DNA from: Fomitopsis serialis
Taxonomy: Eukaryota > Basidiomycota > Agaricomycetes > Polyporales > Fomitopsidaceae
DNA length: 64,000 bases
Direction: 5' to 3'
Assembly: GCF_022376445.1 (NCBI RefSeq)
Contig: NW_025954975.1
Coordinates: 248,001-312,000 of the forward strand
How positions within the stretch are numbered: position 1 is the stretch's first letter; each line of letters begins with the position of its first letter. The position numbers were made by a program, and so were the translations under genes. This document shows positions 47,901-59,771 of the stretch, piece after piece. The notes below the pieces were generated by a model. It had not been told where the DNA came from. It saw only the letters and a list, made by a program, of their open reading frames with translations, and did not search any database.

Positions 47901-49941
47901 CGTCTGCCGCGCTCTGCCAGCGCTCGGATCAACGTGGAGAACGCATGACGGTACGTATGCATTGCAGCCGATTGTACAGCAGACAGTAGAATGGTGCCCG
48001 ACGTCCCGCCAGGGAAGATCGGGCTACTCGCTGCAGCATTCTCGCTCGAGTCATGACCAAATGTATTCCAGGCACGTAAATCCCTTTTCCGTCCTCAAGG
48101 TATCATGACCCATGTCACAGGCAAAAGATATCCTTTTCAGAAACAGGCACGTAGACTCACCGAGGTTATATGATTCCCGGCCAACCATCTCCTCACGCCG
48201 CGCGCCCCGTCCGAGCCACTCGATTGTAGCTCGTTTGACAGGATCTGTCGAGTTCATGGCTAGCCGGTGTTTGGTATGTAGAACGTGGATTGACTGCCCC
48301 GACTCGGCGCATGTGGTTGCAAGTGTGCCTGGACAGCAGGGCGCAATACGCAGTTAGTAGCTCAAGCCGATGAAAGTGAGGTGAGTGTTTGACGCAGAGG
48401 TATCGCGCAAAGACCGTGCAGAGACGGTTGAAGATAACTAGTAGCCGACGCCGTTAGTAGGACATGCACGCAGACGGAGCTGGCCCACAGAGATTGATTG
48501 TCTGCCCGAAAGATGGGCCCCAGTCGTTGGACTGCAGACGCATATATGCCGACAAGACGAAGGAACCAATGTCGGCGAGCGGGCAGGTGAATGGATGGGA
48601 AGAGGAAAGCTGTGGCTGAAGCGCTGAAGCTTGACGTCGGGTCCTGGACGCGTCACGACTCGTGACCGTGCCAGAAACGAACTTGGTTATGTACCTCAAC
48701 TGCATACGCTCCGTTTCCTGTCGTGCGTCTTTGACAGAACCTCGGATGCCTGTCAGACAGCTTGGTTATCAAAGCCGCGCGCGACACAGGTTGTACTGAC
48801 GTCATGATCATCGGAACGTTTCTGTGTCGACAGCGCCATGTAGGATTTGACAAACTACACATGAAATGCGCGGCCGTGCGCATTTCCGGGCAGTTTTTAT
48901 AGCATATGCTGGCTCGTAAAGCTCCCCGCAAACGACTCGGACTCGTAGCCAACCGAGTCGTCCCACCCAAGCTTACGGGTTCCGGATTACCATATCGGGG
49001 ATACTACCTCCCGTGTCTTGCTTCCACGAGCTCACCGGGTGATTGTAACAAGGCAATCTGTGACGGAATAACAGTGAGTAATCCACTTCCTCACTCCGTA
49101 ACTAGTAATGATGTGGGCCTACTGTGCGAATGTTACTGATGATTGAGTTCCGAGTCTGTCACGGACAGTCATGGCAGAATGCTGTATCAGGTAAGTATCA
49201 ATTGCATGCCAGTCCAGCTCGGTCAACTTCTGAGCAATGTCAACAAAGTGATGTTGCTGAGCCATTGGTCTGCCTGTTGATCTCAGCTTCAAGTTGTCCA
49301 CTCAACAAAGCTGTTTTCACCTTTGAGAATCATTCTGAGTCGCTCTGAGAATGAGCAGTACACCCAAGGAAGTGAGTAAGATCAGAATCACAGCATGAGC
49401 AATGTCACATAGTGTTCATGGGAAGCACAATAGACTGACGTGAAACAGGCGCCGGGCACATCAGAGGAGATGAGTGGCGGATTTGATGTGCATTTGTGGC
49501 ACTGTTGAGGCGAGCATCATTCCGGTGAGTGCAAATATGGTATGAGCTGTTCTGACACATGAGTTTGGCACTTGATATGCATGAGCCGAGGCTCCGAGCA
49601 CCAGCAACATAAAGGTCAGTGGGCAGAGAGGCAAGACACACTACTCTTGACCGTCATTATGCCTCGCCCCCCTTCGTCGACGTAGCCTCCCCGAGTCCCC
49701 GATTGCGCCGATCTCTTGCCCGCTCCTACCTTCAATGTTCAGTGGTGTGGGCCTATGTACAGTCAGTATATCTCGCAATTGTTGTCGTTGCATCTGTGTT
49801 CATACTCACTGTTTGTGATTCTTCAACAGCGGTTGTGTACTTAAACCTCACATCGAGAGCGAAGATCCGCGAGCCACACCCGCCCGACTGTAAGTAACTT
49901 CCCGATATAGTATTGACTTCATCTCAGCCATTCACAGCGAT

Positions 49942-52900
49942 CATCAGGAAAACTACATGTTGCTTCAGCCGCCTTAGGCGGCTTTCCGTGGCTTTGCATC
50001 CGTCTTAGCTGACTGACCTGTCTTAGGGTACTTAGCTCCGGACAGCCACTAGGATGGCTGAGGAGCAGCTAAGCGCATCAAGCCGCGCAAAGCCAAATAA
50101 GTGTTAGTGTAAGTAGATACTATGACAAAGTATCCTAAGCTATCCTAAGCAGTTTCCTCGCGAACATCGACCTGGAGTGCCCGGACCCTGACCGTCGAAG
50201 CCGTATAGCAAGCTCATGACAACGCCGGTACGCTGCAGCCACTTCCGCTCGCCGGACGCAATGAACTGGTCGATGATGCACTGCGCGTTTTGCAAAGCCA
50301 CCGAACTGCGCCCCCAGATGGTCAGTGTGTCGGGCAAGACGAACAAGTAACCCAGCTCGAAGCCGAGCGTGCCAAACTCGGAGAGCAATGAGCTGCAGAT
50401 GACGAAGCGCGCCTGGCCGGACCCCAGCGCGTTCAGTGGGACGTACTGCTGCTCGTTCTCCTGGTCGAGGATGACGGCGTGGCGCTGCGAGGGTACCGCG
50501 CTCGACGTCTTGGCCGGACGTACGTTTACCTTCTCGAGGGCGAGAGCCCCGAAGGCAGGGCCTCAGTGGTTGCCCAGTTGCTGTTCTGCCCCTCCTCCAC
50601 AGTCTTCCCTCGGTGTTCAGGATACGTGTGGGGTTGCGTTGAGGCGTGAATCCTTCAAGATAGGTGGATATGGCCTTCCCGATGCGCTTCAAGGTCTCCT
50701 CCGTCGAGCCGGTGGTCCGCGCGGGGAGCGTCTTCTCTGCCAGTTCCTTTGGGGACGGGAAGATGCGGAGTGCCGCTTTTGCTCGTCGGAACGTAGTCCT
50801 TTGCGCCACTCGCCGCCTTCTCTATCGTGCCCCAGACCCACTTCTTGCGGTCCTCCACGTCATTCTCGGTGAACGTCTCGCGCTCGACCAGGTACTTGGA
50901 GTACTGGGTAGCGGTGTGGGCTACCTCTCGATGGCCTTGTACATGCGCGGCTGCGTGAAGCTGGGCTGGTCCGACTTGTTGGTGGCCGTGGCGACGGTAG
51001 CAGACGATGTCGATGACGATGTCCTTCTTCCACTTCGCGCGCGAGTCGGCCGTAAGTTGGCGGACGAAGTTGACCGCCTCGACGTTGTCGCCGTTGACGT
51101 GGAAGATGGGCGCGTCAGTGGCCTTCGCGATGTCGGACAGGTGCCGCGTCAAACGAGCGAACCGCGGGTGGGTCGTGAAACCGATGTGGTTGTTCACGAT
51201 GAGATGGATAGTTCCACTCGTGCCGTAGTGGGGAAGGTTGTAGAAGCCAGGCAGGTGGACGAGCGAGGTGGGCGAGCGAGCGGGCTGGCGGACGGGCTGG
51301 TGAGAAGGACGAGAAGACGGGCGAGCATCGCACTCACCTGTACTAGCCCTGTCGGAGCCCACCTCCCCCAACTCTGTGTTGCGCTCGCTTCCCTGTCGCG
51401 TTTTGCGTGTGCTTCGACGCTACTTACCGCAGTGTTGAGTTGACGTCGAGTCGTCGACGTGGAGGCTGCAGCTCGCGAGAACTCGGAGAAGTGCTAAGCG
51501 CCTCGGGTACGAGACATCACGTGCCCTTGCTCTGACTCGTTGAGTCGCTAAGTCCCTCTCCCTGGGAGTCCCTTCGCGTTCGCCGCCCATCAGCCCTCTT
51601 TCCTGCCCACGCTCGCCTGTCCGCAGCCCATCTCCAGGAAACTCAGGCGGGCGCATCCACAAGAGATGTGGCGGGTCCATCTGCCTGCTGCGCCCAAAAA
51701 TTGCGCGGCCCACGAAGGTAACGACTCCGAGCTCCAGGGACGCGTCATCGCTGGACTCGGAGGCTCGTGAAGGATATCAAGGCAAACTGGAGGCCGTAGC
51801 CGGCGAGGATACAAGCACCTCAGGTGAGAGTGCCCGCACTTGTCTGGCTTCCTCTATCGCCACTTTCTTGTCCTGTTCCCGCTCAACTTCTCCTCTACGT
51901 CTGCGCTGGCGACGTTGATGCATCCACGTCGTCTCATTCGTCGTGTCTACGCCCTCCTGGCTGCACGAATCGTCCTCATTCCATGCCACTCTCGCGCTCT
52001 TCGAAGGCTGCTCAGGGTGATCCGGGACGCACTGTCCGCCAGAATACAACTCTGCCGTGGTCTCGCTACACATACTCTCGCCGATATTGCGTACACGTAG
52101 CTGGGTCTGGGGCTGGTCAATTGGGATTGAGGTGTCGGTGAGACTACTATCCTAGTATGCCGTATTGGACCGTGCAGGTTCGAAGCTGACGATCACCCCC
52201 TGCTCACCGCACCCATCGCCGGGTGATCCGCAGATGCTCGCCCAAGTGGATGAGGTCTGCTCGCCCAAGTGTATCTCCCCACTGGATGTATTTTGGAATG
52301 GCAAGTCGCGAACTGAAGATGTACATGGGTGCAATCAAGGACAAAGGTGAGTACGAAGCAGGCTGAAATGACACCCCAGGAGACGCAAGAAAACAGAAGG
52401 CAAATGATGCGGACGATGCCAATACACAGCACCCACGTGTAGCCGAGACACGCGCAATGCAGCGCCGGGCGACACGGTCGTTGAACGCGGCGGGACGACG
52501 AGGGCCAATGCGCCGCACGCTGATACGACAAGCCCAGGTCCTGCGGGGCCCAACCCAATGAGTATCGCAGCGCCGAAGGAGCGTGCGTCAGGCCTCCGCT
52601 GAAAGAACTGCCTGGTGAGTTGTGATTTTAGTCGACGTCCGCTCATGTTCGCTGACTCGGACTAGCAAAAGTCCTTTCGTAGATCAGCCCGCCGCCACAT
52701 TCAATATGGGTCGATCCTGGACAGTGGCCTGACCGGCCTGTTACATCATCGCATCGTGTGCCGCAGTGCAGCACAACTCGACGGTACTGATGCACAATGT
52801 ACGGATCCTATTTCTACCCAGTAGTGTCAGTTTCGGCCGAGCGCGCGAAGTTGGAATGAGCGTCCAGCCGAGCAGCGAGCAGTTTCGCCTGCTGCCAATT

Positions 52901-53304
52901 TTATCTGCGACTGTCATCATCTCGCGTCCCCGTCGTCGTTGGAGGGATCGATGCTCGCTGCTCGCCTCTCTTCCACCCGTCTGCAGACTGCCCGTTCCCT
53001 GTACTGTTGTAGATCCTGTATTTACCATTTCCGAATCAATGCTATCATGTATTCGCTGTGTCTATGCAGAACCCGTTAGCCAGCAGTGTGCGCTTAAGCG
53101 ATGTTTAATTGGACTTATATACCTCCTAAAATGAACTTGGGTGGGGCTTATAGATCGCTTTGGCATGCTTGATTAAGCAGACCCGACTTGAAATAAGCAA
53201 CTGGACCTTCTTACTTAAGCCGCCTCGGCTTACTGGCTTCGCTGGCTTAATGGCTTAATTAAGCCGCTTAAGCCGCCGTAAAGCCACATGTACTTTTCCT
53301 GATG
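49942..53304. mobile_element. 3.36 kb TIR transposon 1, non-autonomous, carries an OGDH fragment
   Basis: The ends read CATCAGGAAAA(C/G)TACATGT inward from both sides, about 24 bp. The flanking dinucleotide AT (49,940-49,941 and 53,305-53,306) is single at the empty site in units A and B (ACAGCAATGTCG near 5,890), so the target duplication is 2 bp. The subterminal 150-250 bp at each end are dense in GGCTTA/CTTAAGCC strings, possible transposase-binding sites. No transposase is visible. The interior holds a decayed 2-oxoglutarate dehydrogenase fragment and about 1.8 kb of sequence I cannot place. Confidence 0.85.
50140..51262 (-). pseudogene. Captured fragment of 2-oxoglutarate dehydrogenase E1
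   Basis: OGDH E1 is the thiamine-diphosphate subunit of the TCA-cycle 2-oxoglutarate dehydrogenase complex. In three successive minus-strand frames one reads GTIHLIVNNHIGFTTHPRFA, DAPIFHVNGDNVEAVNFV and KDIVIDIVCYRRHGHQQ, then KELAEKTLPARTTGSTEETL and RIGKAISTYLEGFTP, then NAQCIIDQFIASGERKWLQR. This is an internal part of the protein with both termini absent and at least two frameshifts. It lies wholly inside transposon 1, so it is a captured gene piece and not a resident gene. In functional E1 proteins the HVNGDNVEAV and YRRxGHNE stretches are highly conserved; here GHNE has become GHQQ. Confidence 0.9.
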
Positions 53305-54907
53305 ATGTCACTTGTCTGCTGGAACCTATCGGACTGTCTCGTACGCAAGTGAGGCTTCACATCAGGACCCAGTCCGACTCATCAGGGCACAGGTCAGGCT
53401 CCTAGCTTGAAGCCGGGAGGCTCATCAGTATGTCCGTCACTATGTAAGCACGGAGGTATCGTGACTGTAAGTGCATCGACTGACAGCTTCAAGTTGACTC
53501 GACGACGTACTAATGACGGACTACTAGTAGTAGACAGGCAGCGGCATATTGGGCCAGGTATCCTCGAGTATTCACAGCCCAGGCGAGCCACCTCCGCTGC
53601 CCGCATCTACACAAATGCGTGGACAGATGCACCGACATGTCATCATGGATCTGCGATCATTTGAATAGATGGTCTGGAAGGTACGTTGTAGTCGCATTGG
53701 ATGAATTATCTACAAATCATTGACTGGTTGCGGCTAGATGGGCATGCGCCGTGTGAAATTAGGATGCTCGCGGTTTGACTGTGCTTTCCCGAAGACACGG
53801 TCGTATTGTAGGTAGCATGCGATGGTCTTGATTTCGAGTGTACTGATCTTCTGCCCTTAGTTACATTTACTTGACCGATGAACGTGCATCATCAATGGCA
53901 TTGTATGTAATAACATAAACCAAAGGTGCACCCCAGTCGCGAAGCTTGCCTGATCCCGGTGCCACGAGCGCGCCCAGGTATCTGGTTGGGATATGGCGAG
54001 TTTGCCATCTGGGGCATTCATTTATCTTGCCGCCCTGACCCCGTCCGAGCTGTGGCCGACGCAGATGTAAGTACTATGCGACTCACACTAACTTGAATGC
54101 TGCATGAGTGCAGTCGCGGCGTGATCCGTAGAAGATGAGGTACGGCAGCACATCAGGAAAACCCTCTTTGAGCAATAACAACGAATGTTGTATTATTACC
54201 GCGAAAGACGAGTAATTGTAGCCATTCGTATGTTCGCTGTAGTAGCAGTATATTCGCTATGGTCGAGAACTCAAATACGAATAACACGATATTGCGAAGA
54301 ATGCAGCGGTGTTCGGGCCAGGGTTCTACACTATTATATGGATCATTCCCTTTATTCCCTTATTGTTCGCAGTACATTCAGCACACAGACACATAGGTAT
54401 CAGAAAACGTGGAATGCATTACAATGTACTGTTGGCAATCCAAGACAATACAGCCAGTACTACTACTACTACTACTCGTCGGCGAGCTACTTCTAATGTA
54501 TAATACCTGTGAACCACTCGGGATCGGTACCTATCCATCGTATGACTCCAGCCAACACTTGATGTATGGGCAAGAGAAAGCACGGGCGTGTGAGCTAGCG
54601 GATGGCCGAGCAGAAGCACGAGCGAGCGCGAGCGGGTGAGTGTACAACTCAATCAGGTAGACAAGTGGGCGGGCGAGAGAGAGCGTGGGCGAGAGATGGG
54701 TGGGCGAAAGGGAGCAGAGGTCAAATTGGGCATGGGCAAGAGGCGGCGCAGGCGGGAGGCAGTGCAGGCGAAAGGCTCAACTCGCCGCGAGGCCTTGCCC
54801 ATCCAGCTCAGTGTACCGCTTCGACCAGTGAGTCCCGTACGCAAAGTCTTCCTCCTCGAAGTCTTGCTGGTGAATGTGTTTGACCGACCTATGCAAGCCA
54901 GGCTGAG

Positions 54908-55640
54908 ACGCCTAAGGAGCGTCGTCTGAGCCCGCGTGCGCATCGGCCGAGTCGTCCGGGAAGGCCCGTTGACCCTGAACACCGCTAGGGTGACCCCGGT
55001 CATCTTCATCTTCATCTTCGTCGAGAGACAGATGAGAGGAAACGCGCGGACGAGCATGGCCGTGCTCGCTATTGTTCGAGCCCAGTGAGCGGAGGTTGTT
55101 GTATCTGTCGCTGTTCGCAGAGTGCGATTCCAGGACGTTGCCGCCGCCAGCAGCGCCGGATGTAACTGTATGCGCGTGGTTCACGTTCAGGTCGTCTCCA
55201 GAGCCCGTGGTCTGCAGTTAAGACGGGACAGGCAGCATCAGTGGGCGAGATCTGTTCACAGACAAGAACTCGGACCCGTACCAGTACCAGAGAGGGTGCC
55301 TCCGAGGAAGAACGGCGAAGACGGACGAGGGCCCGACAGACGGTGAGCCTGACTCGGAGGCAGGAAGGGCTTGGTCAAGCGAGCGTCAGCTTCAGAGCTA
55401 TCAAAGGACTTGCGGTTCGCACCCAGTCCGGAGACACATTTAGCTGAGAGACGGGTTTGCGCTTTGCGAGGCCGGATACTACATTGAACAGCTTGTTTGT
55501 CGCGGCTTTCAGAGCAGCTTCGACACTGTGATGGGTGGGTATACGCGCGTCTTTCGGGGCGAACGTGTCACTGTATGAGTGCGGAAGGGCTGAGTGCTTC
55601 CGGAGAGCAGCCCGTTCGGGCGCAACGAAGGAGTCGAGGT
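54908..55640 (-). pseudogene. Unidentified captured coding fragment inside transposon 2
   Basis: Two minus-strand open stretches look like real protein. The upstream one contains SYSDTFAPKDARIPTHHSVE and AALKAATNKLFNVVSGLAKR. The downstream one contains VLESHSANSDRYNNLRSLGS and an acidic SLDEDEDEDDRGHPSG run. They are separated by a GC-rich stretch with intron-like ends. I do not recognise the parent gene. Position inside the inverted repeats suggests capture from a host gene, as in transposon 1. The open frames upstream of it are compositional. Confidence 0.4.
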
Positions 55641-55739
55641 TTCGGGGCGAGCACTGGCGGGCAGGCAGGCGAGCAGGCAGGCAGACGAGAGCGGGCACGG
55701 AGGCGAGAGAGGGCGGGCGGGCGAGAACTCGAAGCCGCC

Positions 55740-55811
55740 AGAGGACGCATGCGCAAGAACAACAGGTCGGCAGAGGACGCATGCGCAAGAACGACAGGTC
55801 GGCAGAGGAAC
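55740..55811. repeat. 32-bp tandem duplication inside transposon 2
   Basis: Two adjacent copies (55,740-55,771 and 55,772-55,803, one mismatch) of a unit containing GAGGACGCATGCGCAAGAAC, plus a partial third. Farther right a looser motif (GACCGCGAGC followed by GGGCCAATGCCC-like sequence) recurs about four times between 56,100 and 56,700. This is typical repeat-rich filler of a non-autonomous element. Confidence 0.7.
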
Positions 55812-57437
55812 GAGCTGGCAGGAGGATGAGCGTGCGGGCGAGCAAGGCGCCGACGTGGCGATGTGAACATGTGACTCGATGCAGATCTCATTCAGGGCAG
55901 ACATACCTGCCCTTACGCCGCATCTGAATTTGCCGTCTCTTGACTGTCCGTCGCTCCCAGTAAGTTACCGCCCTCCTACCACCCGCCCGACACCCTTCTG
56001 CAATAGTGCGCGGAATTGGGCGTGCACACCACGAGCACATCGACAGCTCGAATCACAACACGGACCGTGGTCAACAACTGAGCGACAGCGATGACGACGA
56101 GCGTGCAGGGCCCATACTCTGCGTGCAGACATCGCCGATGGAGTCGGATGGACGGACGGTGGACACACGAGTAAAGGGCAGACAATGTCTCGGGCTTAGG
56201 TGAGTGCATATGCAGGCGGATGGGTACGCTAACAGTGAACGCAGTATGCAGTGAGGTGTAGCAGTCTGCTGCACGACGCGTACGGCGACCGCGAGCACGC
56301 GGGGCCAATGCCCTGCATGCAAACGCGGCCGACGAACGAGCTGCCGGGCGGACAAGTGAGCTGACTACCCGGGCGGACGAGCAAGCAGCTGGTGCCAGTA
56401 CACACGCGCCGACCACGAGGACGCCGGGCGAATGCCCAGTACACCAATATGGCTGATGAACACCCAGCCAAACAGGCGGGCGAGCGGGCACACAGGCGGG
56501 CGATGACGTGCGCGGCGACCGCGAGCAGTGTGCAGGACTACTGCCCAGCACACAAGCTCAGCCTACGAACGACCCGCGCGTGCTTGAGCAAGGGACGGCA
56601 GATGGCGGCGACGTTGAGCAGGGCCGTGGCGTGCGCCAGCGCAACTCGCAGACTCGGACCGCGAGCGCGCAGGGCCAGTGCCCGGCTTGCACACGAAGCC
56701 GACGAGCGCGCCGTAGGTACGGGCGCAGTAGCGAGTAGTTGGGAGGGCGTACGGATGCGTGCATGGAGAGCGGGGATGCGCGAGCATGAGCGGGGAGGAT
56801 GGGGAGGATGACAGGTGCAGGTCATAGACCCAAACTCGCGTCCACTCACTCGCTCTCTGCTCATCTGCCCTTAGTGCTCGTCTGCTTGCTCACTGTGAGA
56901 TGTCAGGTAGCCCGAAGTATATAGTAGTCTGGATTCACGGTACATAGCATCACTTGTTATTATGATATTGGTTTGACAACTCGGAAGCAACCTGAATTAC
57001 TACCGTGTGCATAATCAAAGTAGGACATTGTCCGATATTACTTGTAATGGACCAAACACGACGCGGAAGTCTCACAATTCGTGACGTTCTCTGTATTAGT
57101 GGGATTTTCAATGTGTTATCACGAATTCCGGAAAGAGGGTTTTCCTGATGCAACTGCCTCTGCACGTCACAGCGTCACGGAGATTTTCAAGATGACAGGT
57201 CGAAGGGCCATGAGTACATCATCCCTTCCTATGTTCTTCTGCGCTTTGCGAGCACGATAGCTCCCTGCCGCCGGGTATCACGACGAGACATGAGGTGAGC
57301 AATGACAATATATGCTCACCTTCCTCATTCTGATCTGCGACGGCAGACACTCCGGTCGATGCAATGTATATCGACTGCTCGTACGTCTCCGCTGCTGCTG
57401 CACGCCCAGATCCGGCCTGGCTCGGCCGTGCGAGGCA

Positions 57438-59000
57438 ATGTATGTATAGATCGTCTTCCCGCGAGCGGGGTGTCTGCAACGGTGCGTAGACAGCCAGTTG
57501 CACATGTGCCGACGCCTACTGACACCGCACTGAGCAGGAGGGTCGCTGCCCACATCCGCGAATCTGTCTGCCGGTCAACAGGGAGCAGCGTGTCAGCACT
57601 GCTCAGGCTATGTGATCGATACTGCTAACCTTCTCGGATTTCACAGGCACTCGTGAGTGCCGCTGACCGCCTGGCCTGTCAGGCAATGTATATACCGACC
57701 AACTCCCAGCGAACGGCGCGTACGTGCTCCTCGTGCTCATGATTGAACACATGAGCAACTTACCTTGACGGATTCGCCATCGGCGTGAAGCGCGTTCAGT
57801 AGCATGCGTCGGTGTCTACAAAGTTCGTGAGTGTAGGTCAGGGCAACAAGTCCTTCGTACCTTTGCAGCCTTTGGTCCATCAATGGTAGGGTATGCGTAC
57901 TCGCCTATACTGTTCGTGAGACCCGGAACGGCAAAGTAGGTATGTATCGGCGACCGGCTTCTCGGGCCATGTGCCAGGTGCGCTGTCGATCCGACACTGG
58001 TATTGTCCGTATGGCTGACGTGACGTGCCTGTGCTCAATAGGTCCGTGTCTATCAATGTCAGGGCAACAGGTACCTTGTACCTTGGAAGGCTCGAGCTCT
58101 CACCTAGGCCCGGAACATCAAAGTGTGTATGTATCGACGTCCGGCGAGCAGTGTCTTGAACCATGTGCAAGGTACGTCTTCAGTTGCTGCCGTCCATATG
58201 GCTGACGTGACGTGCGCAACAGGCCATACGTGTCCTTGTCTGCGTATGTACGAGCCCGGGCACGCAGCGCGCGAGCGCTGCTCCGTAGGCTCGTTGGGTG
58301 GATCAAGTGAAGTCATGGGCATGAACGTTGATGTATATATAGATCGACTCCCGGCGACCGACGTCCCGCGCCATGTCCGGGTCCTAGGTGCGTCAGTGAT
58401 CTACCGGCACGCATGCTTACTTTGTACCCGGAACAGCAATATCTATATGTATCGACGTCCGGCGAGCGACTTCTCGCGCGATGTCCTAGGTGCGTCGCTG
58501 TCATTGATCTAGTCATCCACATGCTTACCTTGGATGCAGAAGAACAATGTATGGATATATCGACGTCCCGCGAGCAACCCCGGGCCCCTGGGCCGTGTCC
58601 GAGGTACGTCGATGATCCACTGATACTCTGTCTTGGAGACTGACCCGATGCCATAATCGATAGGCCCGCCCATCCGGCTTGCTCGTCGGAGTGCGCAGCG
58701 CGTCGGCGCTGCATCCTGGCTATCGTCGCGACCACCGAGTTCCTCGCCTAAGATCGCATGCTGCGCGATGTCGATGTATCGACGTCCGGCGAGCAACTTC
58801 CTGGGCCGTACACGAGGTATGTCATCCAGTCAGCCCTGAGGCTTCAAGCTTCGTGGCTGATGTGAGACTGTGTTGCACGGGCCCTCGTACACAGTCTTCC
58901 GCGCAAGCGCAGCCACTCTGCTGTTGCTGTTAACGACGGTCCAAGTCGGCGGCCCGTCTCGTCACGAACGACGATGTGTATATGGATCTCCGTCCGGCGA
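57438..59000. repeat. Array of nine ~58-bp cassettes (unit C, expanded)
   Basis: Cassette cores occur at about 57,438, 57,686, 57,940, 58,124, 58,331, 58,440, 58,547, 58,773 and 58,974, nine against six in units A and B. Several keep the core TCGACGTCCGGCGAGCGAC and the downstream GAGGTACGT/TAGGTGCGT donor-like end even though the spacers have diverged strongly. The plus-strand peptides again read alike (YRRPASDF, YIDRLPATDV). Change in copy number by whole cassettes suggests unequal exchange or exon-like duplication. Confidence 0.7.
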
Positions 59001-59771
59001 GTCAATGACCTCCTAGACGTAAGCTCATCTCCTGGATCACTCACACTGCATCACTCACACTGACTACACGGGGGCGACATCTCATACTCAGGTCTTCCTC
59101 GGCACAGGGAGTCCATTCCGCACGACAGCGTTGACTCTGGCCCTCGTTCGCGACCCACATTCGCGTGCTCATACGTGGTGAGTTGTGTCGTCTGTGCATT
59201 CGCATTGCGTGTTCGCTGATGACTTGCGCCGATGGAGTGTCGCAAGCATGCGGTGCCGACTTGCTGGCCATAAGACGTGTCTCGCCGTCGCGTGAGTCTT
59301 CCCCACCTTGAGTACGTTGTTTGTGTTCGCTGACTATCTGCGAGGGCGAGCTCGTCGCAGACTCTGGGCACGACGTCACCATGTACTCGGGGTAAGTGAT
59401 TGTATTGACTCTGTATGTACACGCGGCGACGGACGTTCGACGAGGGACAGACGCACCTGTGTAGGGGGAGGGGCCATGCGTTGCAGCGCGCGAGGCAGAG
59501 AGAGGGGGCTTCTTTTTTTTTGTTCGTCAACATGTACATACCGGGCCCCGTTTTGCGCGATGGACGAAAAGTTTTGACCACCCATAACACGCGAGCTCCC
59601 TGCGGGGAGGCGAATCCATGCCCGAAAAAAGTACGTTTTTGGACTTGGGAAAATCGTCGTGTTTTGCCCTCCAGCCAATCCCTGCGCCCACACGTAAAAC
59701 ACCCACGCCCGCCGTGCGACGATCCCCGCCCCGCCCCCACGCCGCACTCGCACGCCCGCTTACAGGCTGGC

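Larger units (their letters stand above)
54151..57150. mobile_element. 3.0 kb TIR transposon 2, related termini
   Basis: Perfect 19-bp inverted repeats CATCAGGAAAACCCTCTTT are flanked by a CA dinucleotide (54,149-54,150 and 57,151-57,152). Units A and B have an uninterrupted GGCAGCGACTGCC site near 6,683. The outer CATCAGGAAAA is shared with transposon 1, and the 2-bp target duplication is the same size, so both were probably mobilised by one transposase encoded elsewhere. The interior differs entirely from transposon 1: AT-rich ends, G/A-rich repeats, and a protein-like minus-strand fragment. No transposase seen. Confidence 0.88.
41911..59771. repeat. Backbone unit C (diverged, split by two transposons)
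   Basis: It matches units A/B in the same order and orientation: 41,930-44,220 to 10,873-12,869, 44,220-49,941 to 1-5,890, 53,305-54,150 to about 5,892-6,685, and 57,151-59,771 to about 6,685-8,776. Identity is roughly 85% by eye, with many small indels. The last ~250 bp are much better conserved than the rest. Without the two insertions it is about 11.5 kb. Extra cassettes account for some added length. It lies between the two carboxypeptidase segments. A 500-codon open frame (42,530-44,032) is arginine-rich, lacks family similarity and is probably compositional. Confidence 0.85.

Noticed and set aside
52150..52200. tRNA-like GGTTCGAAGC string inside transposon 1
   Set aside because: No matching acceptor, D-arm or anticodon arm could be folded around it.
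55500..56860. Several overlapping GC-rich open frames in transposon 2
   Set aside because: They exist on both strands with repetitive, compositional peptides and no codon or domain support.
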